In this document: positions 1 to 8,984 of the stretch, in pieces
Layout of the letters: every line of letters begins with the position of its first letter
Position numbering within the stretch: the stretch's first letter is position 1
From: Labilibaculum sp.
Lineage (GTDB): Bacteria; Bacteroidota; Bacteroidia; Bacteroidales; Marinifilaceae
Assembly: GCF_963664555.1 (NCBI RefSeq)
Contig: NZ_OY761461.1
Span: 1,240,001 to 1,304,000, forward strand
Length of the DNA: 64,000 nt
Direction: 5' to 3'
Program-made: the position numbers and the translations under genes
The notes under the pieces: generated by a model
The model's input: the letters and a program-made list of their open reading frames with translations, nothing else
Databases searched by the model: none
What the model was told of the DNA's origin: nothing

Positions 1-945
1 TCAAGCAAAGATCTTCGTTTTATTGGAGCTTCCAATACTACAGAAGCTATGGGAATCGGTCGAAGCATAGGTTTAGGTTATACTTACTATACCGATAAGT
101 TTTATGGGTCAACTGGTATTTTTGCGGGCTCAGTAGATAATCATAATAAAGGAGATCAGGGGTTTTCAACAACAACAAAATTGGTTTATACTCCGATTGT
201 TAACGACAAAGTAACTTTTCAATTAGGAGGTTCATTTACATATCGTATTCCTGAAGCTAATGGTTTTAATAGCCTAAACGATGATGATTATAATCGTGAG
301 GTCGTTTTAGCAGCTGGTCCTGAGCATAAATTTTTGAATGCTGATATTGCTCATGCAAGAACAGATATGCGTTACAATTTTCAGTCTTTAGTTCTTAGCG
401 GACCTTTCATGTTACAAGCTGAATACACTAAGACTAAAGTAACTCGTGATGACGATTATGTTACGCAGTTAATGAAAGATGGCCCAGCTTATTATGTAAC
501 TTATGCTTGGCCAACTGTACCAGGTGATTACCCAGGATGGTATGGTGAGCTTCGTGATATCGAAACAAAAGCTTATTACGTACAAACAGGATTCCTTTTA
601 GGGGATAACTATTCTTACAATTCTTCAACAGCATATGTCAATCGCCCAAAGGCAGGTTCTTATGAATTTCTATTGCGCTACGATAATACTAATTTGAATG
701 ATATCGATGGTACTTATTTTAACGGAGCCTATGGTCCTGCTGATTTAGGTGCTGCTTTAGGCGGAGCTGGAAACATGAGTATTCAGGGTGGAAAATCAGA
801 GAGCTATAGTGTAGCTGTTAACTATTACTTAAACGATAATGTAATGTTTCGTTTAAACTACAGCTACATGGATGTTCAAAACCAAGTGTATCCATTGGAT
901 GAAAAAATTGGTATGGTTAAAGCCAGAGTTCAAGTGAACTTCTAG
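1..945 (+). CDS. Porin of the phosphate-selective O/P type, 5' end outside the window
   Basis: The reading frame is open from the first base, so the gene is cut by the window edge; 314 residues are visible. The protein is rich in alternating aromatic and glycine residues in short amphipathic strands, and its last residue is Phe (QVNF), as expected of an outer-membrane beta-barrel recognised by the BAM machinery. Its C-terminal third (YYVQTGFLLGDNYSYN, then RYDNTNLND) aligns by eye with the next gene, so the two are tandem paralogues. I assign it to the OprO/OprP-like porin family. Members form trimeric pores for anions such as phosphate, but the substrate cannot be read from this sequence. 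Confidence 0.75.
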   Translation, partial: SSKDLRFIGASNTTEAMGIGRSIGLGYTYYTDKFYGSTGIFAGSVDNHNKGDQGFSTTTKLVYTPIVNDKVTFQLGGSFTYRIPEANGFNSLNDDDYNREVVLAAGPEHKFLNADIAHARTDMRYNFQSLVLSGPFMLQAEYTKTKVTRDDDYVTQLMKDGPAYYVTYAWPTVPGDYPGWYGELRDIETKAYYVQTGFLLGDNYSYNSSTAYVNRPKAGSYEFLLRYDNTNLNDIDGTYFNGAYGPADLGAALGGAGNMSIQGGKSESYSVAVNYYLNDNVMFRLNYSYMDVQNQVYPLDEKIGMVKARVQVNF

Positions 946-969
946 TAATAAGAATACTATTTATAATTT

Positions 970-1004
970 AGAGTGAGGTAATTTATTTTGCCTCACTCTT
1001 TTTG
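970..1004 (+). terminator. Rho-independent terminator after the first porin
   Basis: GAGTGAGG (971-978) pairs with CCTCACTC (991-998) around a 12-nt AT-rich loop and is followed by a run of T from 999. It lies 25 bp after the stop codon. Confidence 0.8.
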
Positions 1005-1165
1005 TATTTGATATCATCAAAAATTTTAAATTATTTTATTCTTGAGGAAAAACAAGAGCATGAGCTTGCTTTGTCAAATAAATAATTTATTGTTGATCTA
1101 AAAGATCTATTTATTAAATTTATGTTTCGAAATAAATGATAAGTTATTTTTAAACAAGCTCTAAA

Positions 1166-2389
1166 ATGATAAAATACTACCTCTTAACTTTCTGTTTCTT
1201 ACTTGTTGCAGAAGGTTTGTTTTCACAAGACTCTAATGAATTGAAATTAAGAGTTGAAAAAGGATCCATACAAATGGCCACTGATGATGGACAGTTTAAA
1301 TTTGGAATAGGAGGCCGTATATTTATGGATGCCGCAGGCTATTTTGATGATAAAACGGATTTGGGAAGTGGTAGCGAAATTCGGGATGTTCGTTTGCTTT
1401 TTAAGGCTACTGTTTGGAAAAACTGGGATGCAAAAATAAACATTGGTTTCGATGGAGGCAATGCTTCTCTTAAGGATGTATTTCTGCAATACAAAATCAA
1501 CACGAATAGTTTTTTTAGAGCAGGACATTTTTTGGAGCCTTTTGGAATTGAACAAACAGAGAGTTCCAAAACAATTAAGTTTATGAATTTTTCAAGTACT
1601 GTTGAAGCATTCAGGCCGGGGCGAAATTTAGGAGTTTCCTACGACAGATGGGGGAAGAGTTATTATTGGGCACTTGGTTTGTTTGGCAGTGATGTAAATA
1701 ATACTGTAAGCAATCAAGATGAAGATTTTGGCATAACATCAAGATTAGTTGTTTCTCCCTTTCATAAAGAAAACATAATGCATTTTGGTTTGTCTGGAAC
1801 GTATAGATCTGTAAATCCTGTTACTGTTGAAACGAACAGTGGGTATGGATATTCATCTACCGCGACAACCAGGTCAGTAAGGTATCGTTCAAGAGCAGCA
1901 ACACATATTGAAGGACGCCGATTTATTGATGTTACAGTGGATAATGCTGAATCTCAATTCAAATTTGGAATCGAAATGATTGCAGCTTCGGGTCCTGTTG
2001 CATTTCAGTCCGAATTAATTAATTCCAAAGTGAATGTAAAAAAGGATTATTCATCTGATAAAGATTACAAAGCCAAAGGTTGGTATATGCAATTTGGTTT
2101 TTTACTTAAAGGTGGTAATTATAGGTACAATATGAAATCTGCCCGTTTGGCTAAGCCTGAACCCGGATCATTGGAATTATTAGCTAGAATAAATGAAACT
2201 GATTTAAATGATGAACATGCTTTTATAAAAGGTGGTAAGCAAAAGGATATTTCTTTGGGATGCACCTGGTATGTAAATCACAATGTGTTGATGAAATTGA
2301 ATTTTACGAATGTTGATTTGGATGAAAATGCATTAAATGGGGAAGAGAATTTTAACATGATTCAAACCCGTTTGCAGTTTTCTTTTTAA
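1166..2389 (+). CDS. Porin of the phosphate-selective O/P type
   Basis: This is a 407-residue outer-membrane porin. A typical Sec signal peptide is seen at residues 1-20, with a hydrophobic stretch ending in LFSQ before DSNE. The barrel has repeated short strands and ends in FSF, with the terminal Phe of outer-membrane barrels. The C-terminal half resembles the preceding porin (WYMQFGFLLKGGNYRYN, then RINETDLND). It has its own upstream gap of 220 bp and its own terminator, so it is probably transcribed independently of its paralogue. The family is known for anion or phosphate-selective trimeric pores; the actual solute here is unknown. Confidence 0.78.
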   Translation: MIKYYLLTFCFLLVAEGLFSQDSNELKLRVEKGSIQMATDDGQFKFGIGGRIFMDAAGYFDDKTDLGSGSEIRDVRLLFKATVWKNWDAKINIGFDGGNASLKDVFLQYKINTNSFFRAGHFLEPFGIEQTESSKTIKFMNFSSTVEAFRPGRNLGVSYDRWGKSYYWALGLFGSDVNNTVSNQDEDFGITSRLVVSPFHKENIMHFGLSGTYRSVNPVTVETNSGYGYSSTATTRSVRYRSRAATHIEGRRFIDVTVDNAESQFKFGIEMIAASGPVAFQSELINSKVNVKKDYSSDKDYKAKGWYMQFGFLLKGGNYRYNMKSARLAKPEPGSLELLARINETDLNDEHAFIKGGKQKDISLGCTWYVNHNVLMKLNFTNVDLDENALNGEENFNMIQTRLQFSF

Positions 2390-2417
2390 GAAACATCAGA
2401 ATAAAAAGAAAATAAGG

Positions 2418-2446
2418 ATGCTGTCTGTAATGGGCAGCATTTTTTA
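2418..2446 (+). terminator. Rho-independent terminator after the second porin
   Basis: ATGCTGTC (2418-2425) pairs with GGGCAGCAT (to 2440), including one G-U pair, and runs into TTTTTT. Confidence 0.7.
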
Positions 2447-2517
2447 CAGGTTAAAATGTTGTGAGTAACATGTTTTTGTATGGCAAAGTTTCCAATTACC
2501 CAACACTTTTCACGATC

Positions 2518-2685
2518 CTGAAGAATGGGACAAAATAGTACTGGAGGGAGCCGTTAAAACGCCGGAGAACTCATAATAAATGCCGGAGAAGTGCTCAATA
2601 TTGGTGGAGGACTACAATATATTGCCAGAGGGATACAAAATAACAGCGGAGAAGGGGGCAAATCTTCCGCGGGATAGTAGAATTA
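2518..2685. repeat. Degenerate 21-bp tandem repeat, about eight units, in a gene-free gap
   Basis: The 415-bp gap after the porin holds eight adjacent units of exactly 21 bp starting at 2518, 2539, 2560, 2581, 2602, 2623, 2644 and 2665. The consensus is roughly TGCCGGAGAA, then about four variable bases, then CAAAATA. The best units are those at 2560, 2581 and 2623; the outer ones are strongly diverged. The period is a multiple of three, but TAG and TAA interrupt the frames, so coding is unlikely. There are no spacers, which excludes a CRISPR. I see no other gene in the gap. Confidence 0.7.
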
Positions 2686-2804
2686 GGCCTTTCAGCTGTC
2701 TTCTCCTAAAATAGCTGCATAGCTTATCCTTAATTTCTGCAATACTCACTATTTCCGATAAGATTGTGAAAAGGTAATCGATATTATCTGTTTATATTTG
2801 TAGC

Positions 2805-3305
2805 ATGGACAAAGAAAAAGCTGAAGAAGAAAAGCTATTTATTCGTAAGATTTTTATTGATGAAATTGGCCGTTTGCAAAAGGAAGGATTTTATTTCTTC
2901 TCTTTTATAATGATGGGGCAGGCAATAGAGGCATTGGGTTGTTTCCTAGATAACAAACCTTTAAAAGCCAAAGCTCAATCCTCCAAGCGTTTTTCAAAAT
3001 CATTGAATATATTGATGGGAAACGATTATCGTTCTGTAAATAATGATCACTGGCTGTACGATAAGCTGCGCAATCAGTTAACACACTCTTTTGTTCCAAG
3101 CAAATCCTTACTGCTTTGTTCCCGTAAAAGTCAGCCCGAAGGAGTTGAGCACTTAGAGCAATTGAACGACAGATTGGTTTTGGTTGCCGAAGATATGTAT
3201 GAAGATTTGGTGAAAGGCTGCGAAAAACTGTTTGGTATGATTGATCGGGGGAAGGTACCTTTAAAACGTATTGCTGCATCTCCCGAGGAATTGGGCATAA
3301 TATAA
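2805..3305 (+). CDS. Conserved hypothetical protein with a HEPN-like motif
   Basis: This 166-residue, helix-rich, soluble protein starts with a highly charged stretch. I do not recognise a named family. Residues 89-94 read RNQLTH, fitting the R-N-x3-H signature of HEPN domains, whose Arg and His form an RNase active site in many toxins. The surrounding sequence (DHWLYDKLRN before, SFVP after) is predicted helical, as in HEPN. The gene sits 10 bp before a DUF2520 gene in what looks like a housekeeping operon. That context argues against a classic toxin-antitoxin pair, and a structural or RNA-binding role is equally possible. The motif is seen; any RNase function is inference. Confidence 0.6.
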   Translation: MDKEKAEEEKLFIRKIFIDEIGRLQKEGFYFFSFIMMGQAIEALGCFLDNKPLKAKAQSSKRFSKSLNILMGNDYRSVNNDHWLYDKLRNQLTHSFVPSKSLLLCSRKSQPEGVEHLEQLNDRLVLVAEDMYEDLVKGCEKLFGMIDRGKVPLKRIAASPEELGII

Positions 3306-3315
3306 AATCAGAAAA

Positions 3316-4092
3316 ATGATTCAAAAAGTTGTAATGATTGGTGCAGGTAATTTGGCTACTCAGCTATCTCTTGCTCTTCATGAACATGGAATTGAAATTT
3401 TGCAGGTTTACAGTAGAACTGTTGAATCTGCGAAAGTATTGGCCGGGAAGTTGGACTGTTCGTTTACTATATCAGTAAAGAAAATAGAAAAGAATGCTGA
3501 CTTGTACATTTTTGCTGTAAGCGATAAGGCATTGCAACCAATTCTTGATAAATGGTCGGTTCCAATAGGAAATTCTGTTCATACTGCCGGCAGTATTCCT
3601 GCGGATATTTTTGATAACTATGCCGAAGATTATGGGGTTTTTTACCCATTGCAAACTTTCTCGAAGGAGCGTAAGGTCGATTTTTCAAATGTCCCTATTT
3701 GTATAGAGTCAAATAGTTTGAAATTGCAAGCAGATTTAATCGAGCTTGCCGGACAGATATCAAACAGTGCTCATCTAGTTAATTCGGAACAGCGGAAACA
3801 ACTCCATTTGGCAGCGGTTTTCACTTGTAATTTCACCAATCACATGTATAGCATCGGTCAAAAATTATTGGCCGAAAAAGATGTTGATTATGAATTGTTG
3901 AAACCATTAATTTTAGAGACAGCACAAAAAGCCTTGCAGTTGGATCCGGTATCTGCACAAACAGGTCCTGCAGTACGTTTCGATGAGGAGATAATGAATT
4001 CACATGAGAAGGCGCTAAAACATTCTCCGGTGTTTCAAAAATTGTATAGATTTGTGAGCGAAAGCATCTATAAGATGCACAAAGGGAAATAA
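3316..4092 (+). CDS. Rossmann-fold DUF2520 protein (putative NAD(P)-binding oxidoreductase)
   Basis: The 258-residue protein begins with a beta strand and a dinucleotide-binding glycine motif, MIGAGNLATQ (residues 7-16), typical of the F420/NADP-dependent oxidoreductase-like N-terminal domain. The C-terminal half is helical (HLAAVFTCNFTNHMYSIG and following), matching the DUF2520 helical domain. Length and architecture are those of the DUF2520 family common in Bacteroidota, whose substrate is not known. It follows the HEPN-like gene by 10 bp and precedes the KdsC-like phosphatase. Confidence 0.8.
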   Translation: MIQKVVMIGAGNLATQLSLALHEHGIEILQVYSRTVESAKVLAGKLDCSFTISVKKIEKNADLYIFAVSDKALQPILDKWSVPIGNSVHTAGSIPADIFDNYAEDYGVFYPLQTFSKERKVDFSNVPICIESNSLKLQADLIELAGQISNSAHLVNSEQRKQLHLAAVFTCNFTNHMYSIGQKLLAEKDVDYELLKPLILETAQKALQLDPVSAQTGPAVRFDEEIMNSHEKALKHSPVFQKLYRFVSESIYKMHKGK

Positions 4093-4140
4093 ATTTGTTG
4101 TATTTGGAAGAAGAAAATGGGAAGTAGAATCGAATGTTTT

Positions 4141-4175
4141 TCTCACATCTCATATCTTGTTTCTCAATTTTAAAT
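4141..4175 (+). repeat. Heptad TCTCA-type tract abutting the KdsC start codon
   Basis: Four phased 7-bp units (TCTCACA, TCTCATA, TCTTGTT, TCTCAAT) and a fifth decayed one run from 4141 and end 3 bp before the ATG at 4179. Comparable tracts lie before hndA, hutI and ftcD. Confidence 0.7.
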
Positions 4176-4178
4176 AAA

Positions 4179-4706
4179 ATGGCGTTTTTTAAGGAAGATT
4201 TAATGAAAGTTTCTGCATTCATTTTCGATGTGGATGGTGTTCTTTCCAATGAGTGTATTGTTATCGATTCATCGGGAGAAATGTTGCGCACGGCAAACAC
4301 AAAAGATGGATATGCTATTCAGTATGCAGTAAAAAAAGGCTATCCGGTTGCAATTATAACCGGTGGTGTTTCCGATGCTGTCGAAAAACGTTACAAAGGT
4401 CTTGGAGTTGCAGACATTTACATGGGATCGAAAAACAAGATTAAAGATTTTGAAGATTTTATTGCGAAATACGATTTAAATCCTGATCAGATTATGTATA
4501 TGGGAGATGATTTGCCCGATTATGAGGTGATGAAAAGAATTGGAGTGCCGACTTGCCCGTGTAATGCGGTGGAGCAAATAAAGGCTATTTCCAACTATAT
4601 TTCGGATAAAGAGGGCGGTTACGGTTGTGTTCGTGATGTAATTGAACAAGTATTGCGCGCACATAGTAAATGGCTCGAAGCCGATACAAATATCCAAAGT
4701 ATATAA
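4179..4706 (+). CDS. kdsC: HAD-family phosphatase, KdsC-like (KDO-8-phosphate phosphatase)
   Basis: This 175-residue protein is a compact C0-type HAD hydrolase. Motif I is DVDGV (residues 17-21), motif II is the Thr in AIITGG, the Lys is in KNKIKDFEDF, and motif IV is GDDLPDYEV. This size without a cap domain fits KdsC, which removes the phosphate from KDO-8-phosphate during lipopolysaccharide core synthesis in the cytoplasm. I chose the ATG at 4179 (MAFFKEDLMKV) rather than 4134, because the extra residues would be encoded by the TCTCA repeat tract. The later ATG at 4203 is also possible. It is followed by a UbiA-type gene. Confidence 0.82.
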   Translation: MAFFKEDLMKVSAFIFDVDGVLSNECIVIDSSGEMLRTANTKDGYAIQYAVKKGYPVAIITGGVSDAVEKRYKGLGVADIYMGSKNKIKDFEDFIAKYDLNPDQIMYMGDDLPDYEVMKRIGVPTCPCNAVEQIKAISNYISDKEGGYGCVRDVIEQVLRAHSKWLEADTNIQSI

Positions 4707-4731
4707 AAGCAACCTTAACCCAAACAGCCCA

Positions 4732-5691
4732 ATGAACAGTTATCTGAAATTGATCCGATTACCCAATCTGATTATTATAGCACTGACCCAATATGTGATG
4801 CGCTATTTTATTATTCAACCTATTTTGGGAATTAATAGAATTAAGCTTCAATTAGCCGATTTGGATTTTGCAATATTGGTTTTTGCAACTGTTTGCATGG
4901 CTGCGGCAGGTTACGTTATTAATGATTATTTTGATACGAAAGCAGATCGAATCAATAAGAAAGATGTTATTGTAGGTAGAAAAATTACGCGAAGAGTGGC
5001 CCTGTTTCTGCAACAGATAATTGCTGCAATATCAGTTTTACTGGGAGGGTATGTGTCTTATAAAATTGGTCACTGGCAATTTGTGTTCATCTTTTTTATG
5101 GGAGGAGGCTTGCTTTGGTTTTATTCAACATCCTACAAATATTACTTTTTGTTAGGCAGTTTTTTATTGGCTTTTTTGGTTGCGGCGATTCCATTTTTGG
5201 TTGTTATTTACGAGATTCCACCGCTTAATATAACTTATTCGGAAATATTAATAGCCTCAAAAACCAATTTTAATTACCTATTGTATTGGGTAGGAGCCTT
5301 TTCTTTTTTCTCATTCATTGGTGTTCTAATTGCACAATTCATCAGAGATTTACTTTCCATTAAAGGAGACCGGGAAATTAATCGTCAAAGTTTACCGGTT
5401 GTAATTGGTTTAAAATGGGCTAAGCTTGTAATCGTACTCCTTATTTTGTTTTTATCTGTATCGGTTTTTGGAGTTTGGTACCAGTTTTTAAATGCTCCAA
5501 TGGATCAGATTACACCTTGGTATTTTGGCATTTTAATCATTTTGCCATTATTTTTATTGGCTTATCGGGTTTATCAGTTTTCGGAAGGAGACAAATTTAA
5601 GACAGGGATTTTTCTAATACGATTTGCCATTCTAGCAGGTATTTCCTATGCTTTTGTGGTAAACTATGTTATCAATCACACAAATTTTTAA
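4732..5691 (+). CDS. UbiA-family prenyltransferase (geranylgeranylglycerol-phosphate geranylgeranyltransferase-like)
   Basis: This is an integral membrane protein of 319 residues with about eight to nine hydrophobic helices. The first Asp-rich motif of UbiA enzymes, NDYFDTKADR (residues 64-73), binds Mg-prenyl diphosphate. The second region is around LLSIKGDREINRQSLP. The family transfers a polyprenyl chain to an acceptor; in Bacteroidota relatives near kdsC and maf are usually annotated as geranylgeranylglycerol-phosphate transferases, but the acceptor cannot be deduced here. The start at 4732 is chosen because it begins directly with the first helix; the frame is open further upstream but would overlap kdsC. 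The gap to maf is 2 bp. Confidence 0.82.
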   Translation: MNSYLKLIRLPNLIIIALTQYVMRYFIIQPILGINRIKLQLADLDFAILVFATVCMAAAGYVINDYFDTKADRINKKDVIVGRKITRRVALFLQQIIAAISVLLGGYVSYKIGHWQFVFIFFMGGGLLWFYSTSYKYYFLLGSFLLAFLVAAIPFLVVIYEIPPLNITYSEILIASKTNFNYLLYWVGAFSFFSFIGVLIAQFIRDLLSIKGDREINRQSLPVVIGLKWAKLVIVLLILFLSVSVFGVWYQFLNAPMDQITPWYFGILIILPLFLLAYRVYQFSEGDKFKTGIFLIRFAILAGISYAFVVNYVINHTNF

Positions 5692-5693
5692 GA

Positions 5694-6272
5694 ATGCTGA
5701 ATAATCTCAAAGATTATCAAATAATATTAGCCTCTCAATCACCTCGAAGACACCAAATGTTGAAGGAGTTGGGTTTGATTTTTGAAATAAGAACAAAAGA
5801 AATTGAGGAGACTTACCCTGAAGGATTAACGCCGGAGCAAATTCCGGTTTACCTGGCCGAATTAAAAGCAAAAGCATTCGAGCAGGATCTTAACTCCAAT
5901 GAGTTGGTGATCACAGCAGACACAATTGTTTGTGTTGATGATTGGATTCTTGGAAAACCAAACGACAGAGATGATGCTGTTAAAATGCTTAATGCATTGT
6001 CCGATAGATCGCACCAGGTAATAAGTGGTGTTTGCCTAATGAGTAAAGACAAGAAAATAAGTTTTTCTACAACTACTAATGTTCATTTTAAAGCCTTGTC
6101 GGAAGAAGAGATTGATTATTACATAGATAATTACAAACCTTTCGATAAAGCGGGTGCATATGGAATTCAGGAATGGATTGGTTTTATTGGGATTGACGGC
6201 ATTGAAGGATCTTATTTTAACGTAGTCGGTTTGCCTATTCAACGCCTTTATCAGGAACTGTTAAATTTCTAA
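5694..6272 (+). CDS. maf: Maf-family nucleoside triphosphate pyrophosphatase
   Basis: The 192-residue protein has the Maf signature ASQSPRR (residues 13-19), the catalytic ADTIV motif with its metal-binding Asp, and the GKPND segment. Maf enzymes hydrolyse dTTP, UTP or modified nucleotides to monophosphates and act as cytoplasmic house-cleaning enzymes. The length is normal. The start lies 2 bp after the UbiA stop, showing translational coupling at the end of the kdsC operon. Confidence 0.92.
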   Translation: MLNNLKDYQIILASQSPRRHQMLKELGLIFEIRTKEIEETYPEGLTPEQIPVYLAELKAKAFEQDLNSNELVITADTIVCVDDWILGKPNDRDDAVKMLNALSDRSHQVISGVCLMSKDKKISFSTTTNVHFKALSEEEIDYYIDNYKPFDKAGAYGIQEWIGFIGIDGIEGSYFNVVGLPIQRLYQELLNF

Positions 6273-6308
6273 TTGCCACTTGAATTATTAATTAGGAGTT
6301 ATCAATTT

Positions 6309-6667
6309 ATGAGTAAAAGTATCATCAAAGAAAATCGTTTCGGTTTGCAGTGAGAATTGTGATGTTATACAAATATCTTAATAGTGAAAAGAAGGAATTT
6401 GTATTGAGCAAGCAACTTTTACGTTCAGGAACTTCAGTTGGAGTTAACGTTAGAGAAAGTCAAAATGCCGAAAGTAAAGCTGATTTTATTCATAAATTGG
6501 CGATTGCGCAAAAAGAGACAGATGAATCTTTGTATTGGTTAGAATTACTAAAAGAGACGAATTATATTGCAGAAGATGAATTTCAGTCAATGCAAAGTGA
6601 TGCGTCTGAATTATTGAAAATAATTAGAAGTATAATAGTAACAACAAAACAAAATAATAAAAATTAG
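6309..6667 (+). pseudogene. Four-helix-bundle protein gene (S23/TIGR02436 type), broken by a -1 base change
   Basis: From the ATG at 6309 the sequence reads MSKSIIKENRFGLQ and then stops at 6351. In the frame one base back, from GCA at 6347, it continues AVRIVMLYKYLNSEKK through to a normal C-terminus. Joined, the two parts give the usual protein of about 120 residues; homologues begin MSKSxIKE...FAVRIVxLYKYL. One base is missing near 6344-6347, in the T run before GCAG. Translation could in principle restart at GTG 6350, leaving 105 residues without the first helix. The family is a small helical bundle often found as a cassette in or near rRNA and in intergenic positions; its function is unknown. 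Confidence 0.75.
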
Positions 6668-6749
6668 TAATGTGATAAATGTTTTGTTTGACTTTTAGGT
6701 TTTAGCACTCAGAATTCATTACTAATAACTCATTACTTAAACACTTATC

Positions 6750-8932
6750 ATGATTAAAAAATTAAGTCTACTTCTCATGGCAGTTTTACTGTTTATGGGA
6801 ACTCAGGTAAAAGCAGATGAGGGGATGTGGATTCCTATGCTTTTGGAAAAATACAATATCGAAGACATGCAAAAAGCCGGATTTAAGCTTTCTGCAGCTG
6901 ATATTTATGATATTAATAAGGCATGTTTGAAAGATGCAGTAGTTGGTCTGGGACGTGAAGGAAGTCCGTTTCATCACTTCTGTACCGGAGAGCTGATCTC
7001 TGATAAAGGACTGATTGTAACAAATCATCACTGTGGTTACGGTGCCATTCAGAATCACTCAACTTTAGAGCACGACTATTTAAAAGATGGTTTTTGGGCC
7101 ATGAGTCAAGACGAAGAATTAGTTAATGAAGGAATAACAGCTTCATTTTTAATTCGTATGGAAGATGTAACTGCGCAGGTTTTGGATAGTATTACCGATG
7201 ATACCAAGGAGGAAGTTCGTCAGAAAATGATTGCCAGGCATATTAAGAAAATTCAGGATGCAACCGAAAAAGATTCGGACTATCGTGCGAGTGTTAAAGC
7301 CTTTTTTAATGGGAATCAATATTTTCTATCGGTATATGAGATATATAAAGATGTACGTTTGGTAGGTGCTCCTCCATCAGCAATTGGGAAATTTGGCGGT
7401 GATACCGACAACTGGATGTGGCCTCGTCATACAGGGGATTTTTCGATTTTTCGGATTTATGCTGACAAAGACAATAAGCCTGCTTCTTATTCAAAGGAGA
7501 ATGTTCCAATGAAACCAAAACAGTCATTCAAAATTTCTCTTAAAGGTGTACATGAAGGTGATTTTACGATGGTTTTTGGATATCCGGGAACTACAACAGA
7601 ATATTTAACATCTGATGCATTGGATTTAATGACAAAGGTTGATAATCCACATAAAATCAAAATCAGAACAAAGAATTGGATTTGATGAGAGCAGATATGG
7701 ATGCTTCACCAATGGTTCGAATTCAATATTCAGCAAAATATGCAGGTGTTGCCAATTCATGGAAAAGATGGCAGGGGGAAATTACAGGACTAAAGCGATT
7801 GAATGCAATTGCCAAGAAAAAAGAATTGGAAGAAAAATTTGAAATCTGGGCAGATAGCAGTGACGATTTGAAGAAAAAATATGCTGGAATTGTAGCAGAA
7901 ATGGGAGCCTTGTACAAAGAGTTGACTCCAATTAGTCTGGCCCGCGATTATGCCATTGAGGCTGGTATTCGTGGCTCAGAAGCTGTGACTTTTGCTGTTA
8001 AATTTAAGAAACTGGCAAGTCTGGCCAAAAAAGATCAGGATCAGCTTGCCGATCTTGTTGCTGAATTGAAAAAGTCGAGCGAAGAGTTTTTCAAGAATTA
8101 TAATAATCCAACAGATAAAAAGCTTTTGGCTGCTTTGCTGAAAATGTATAGCGGGAACCTGACCGATGAGTATCTGCCTAAAGAGATCGTAAATATCCGG
8201 GAGAAATACAATGGGGATTTCGAAGCTTATGCAGAGAAGGCAATGTCTAAATCGGTATTTGCTGACGAGAATAAATTGAATAATTTACTGGATAATTATA
8301 AATTGTCATTTGGTAAGCGTTTGACTAAAGATCCTATTTTTGTTTTAGCAAACAGCATTTACTTCTTTTACGAATCGGAAATTTCTCCGGTTTACAGCAA
8401 AATCATTACAAAAACGACAAAGCTGCAACGCACCTATATGGCAGGTTTAATGGAAATGCAAAAAGATAGAACTTTTTATCCTGATGCTAACTCCACATTC
8501 AGAGTTCATTATGGAAAAGTAGCCGGATACAAAGCCCGAAACGCTGTAACTTACGATTATTATACCACATTGGATGGAATTATTGAGAAAGACAATCCTG
8601 AGATTTTTGATTATGATGTTCCTCAAAAGCTAAGAGACCTTTATCATGCAAAAGATTTTGGAAATTACGCAAATGCAAAGGGCGAAATGCCGGTTTGTTT
8701 TGCTGCAACTAATCATACTACCGGAGGAAATTCGGGCAGTCCGGTTTTAAATGCCAATGGTGAGTTAATCGGTTTGAATTTCGACCGCGCTTGGGAAGGC
8801 GTAATGTCTGATTTAATGTACGATCCTGAGATTTGCAGAAACGTATCACTGGATATTCGCTACGTATTATTTCTTGTCGATAAATTTGCCGGAGCAGGAT
8901 ATTTATTGGATGAGATGAATATTGTGGAGTAA
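6750..8932 (+). pseudogene. S46-family dipeptidyl-peptidase (DPP7/DPP11 type), broken by a single-base deletion
   Basis: The first part (6750-7685, 311 residues) has a signal peptide and the catalytic His region TNHHCGYGAIQ. It runs out of frame at about 7674. Its continuation starts in the next-lower frame at 7676 with LDLMRADMDAS and ends normally at 8932 with the catalytic Ser in GGNSGSPVLN. Together they give the family's usual length of about 720 residues. AAG AA|TTG GAT is one base short of an in-frame join. These periplasmic enzymes remove dipeptides from oligopeptide N-termini. The Arg in NFDRAWEG matches the residue that sets Asp/Glu preference in DPP11, so a DPP11-like specificity is inferred. 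It may be a real mutation or a sequencing error. Confidence 0.85.
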
Positions 8933-8984
8933 TTATTTCCTGAGGGATACAAGAAAAATGTATTTCTCTTGTTATTTTATAAGA

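Noticed and set aside
1247..1569. Antisense frames within the second porin
   Set aside because: They overlap a complete, well supported gene and have no recognisable product.
2518..2685. CRISPR-like array
   Set aside because: Units are adjacent and degenerate with no unique spacers, and there are no cas genes in the window.
2793..2800. TATATTTG as promoter of the HEPN-like gene
   Set aside because: It matches the -7 element, but lies only 4 bp before the start codon and has no TTG at the right distance; leaderless use cannot be excluded.
7671..7685. Programmed -1 frameshifting in the S46 gene
   Set aside because: There is no X-XXY-YYZ slippery heptamer and this family is not known to use one; a single missing base explains it better.
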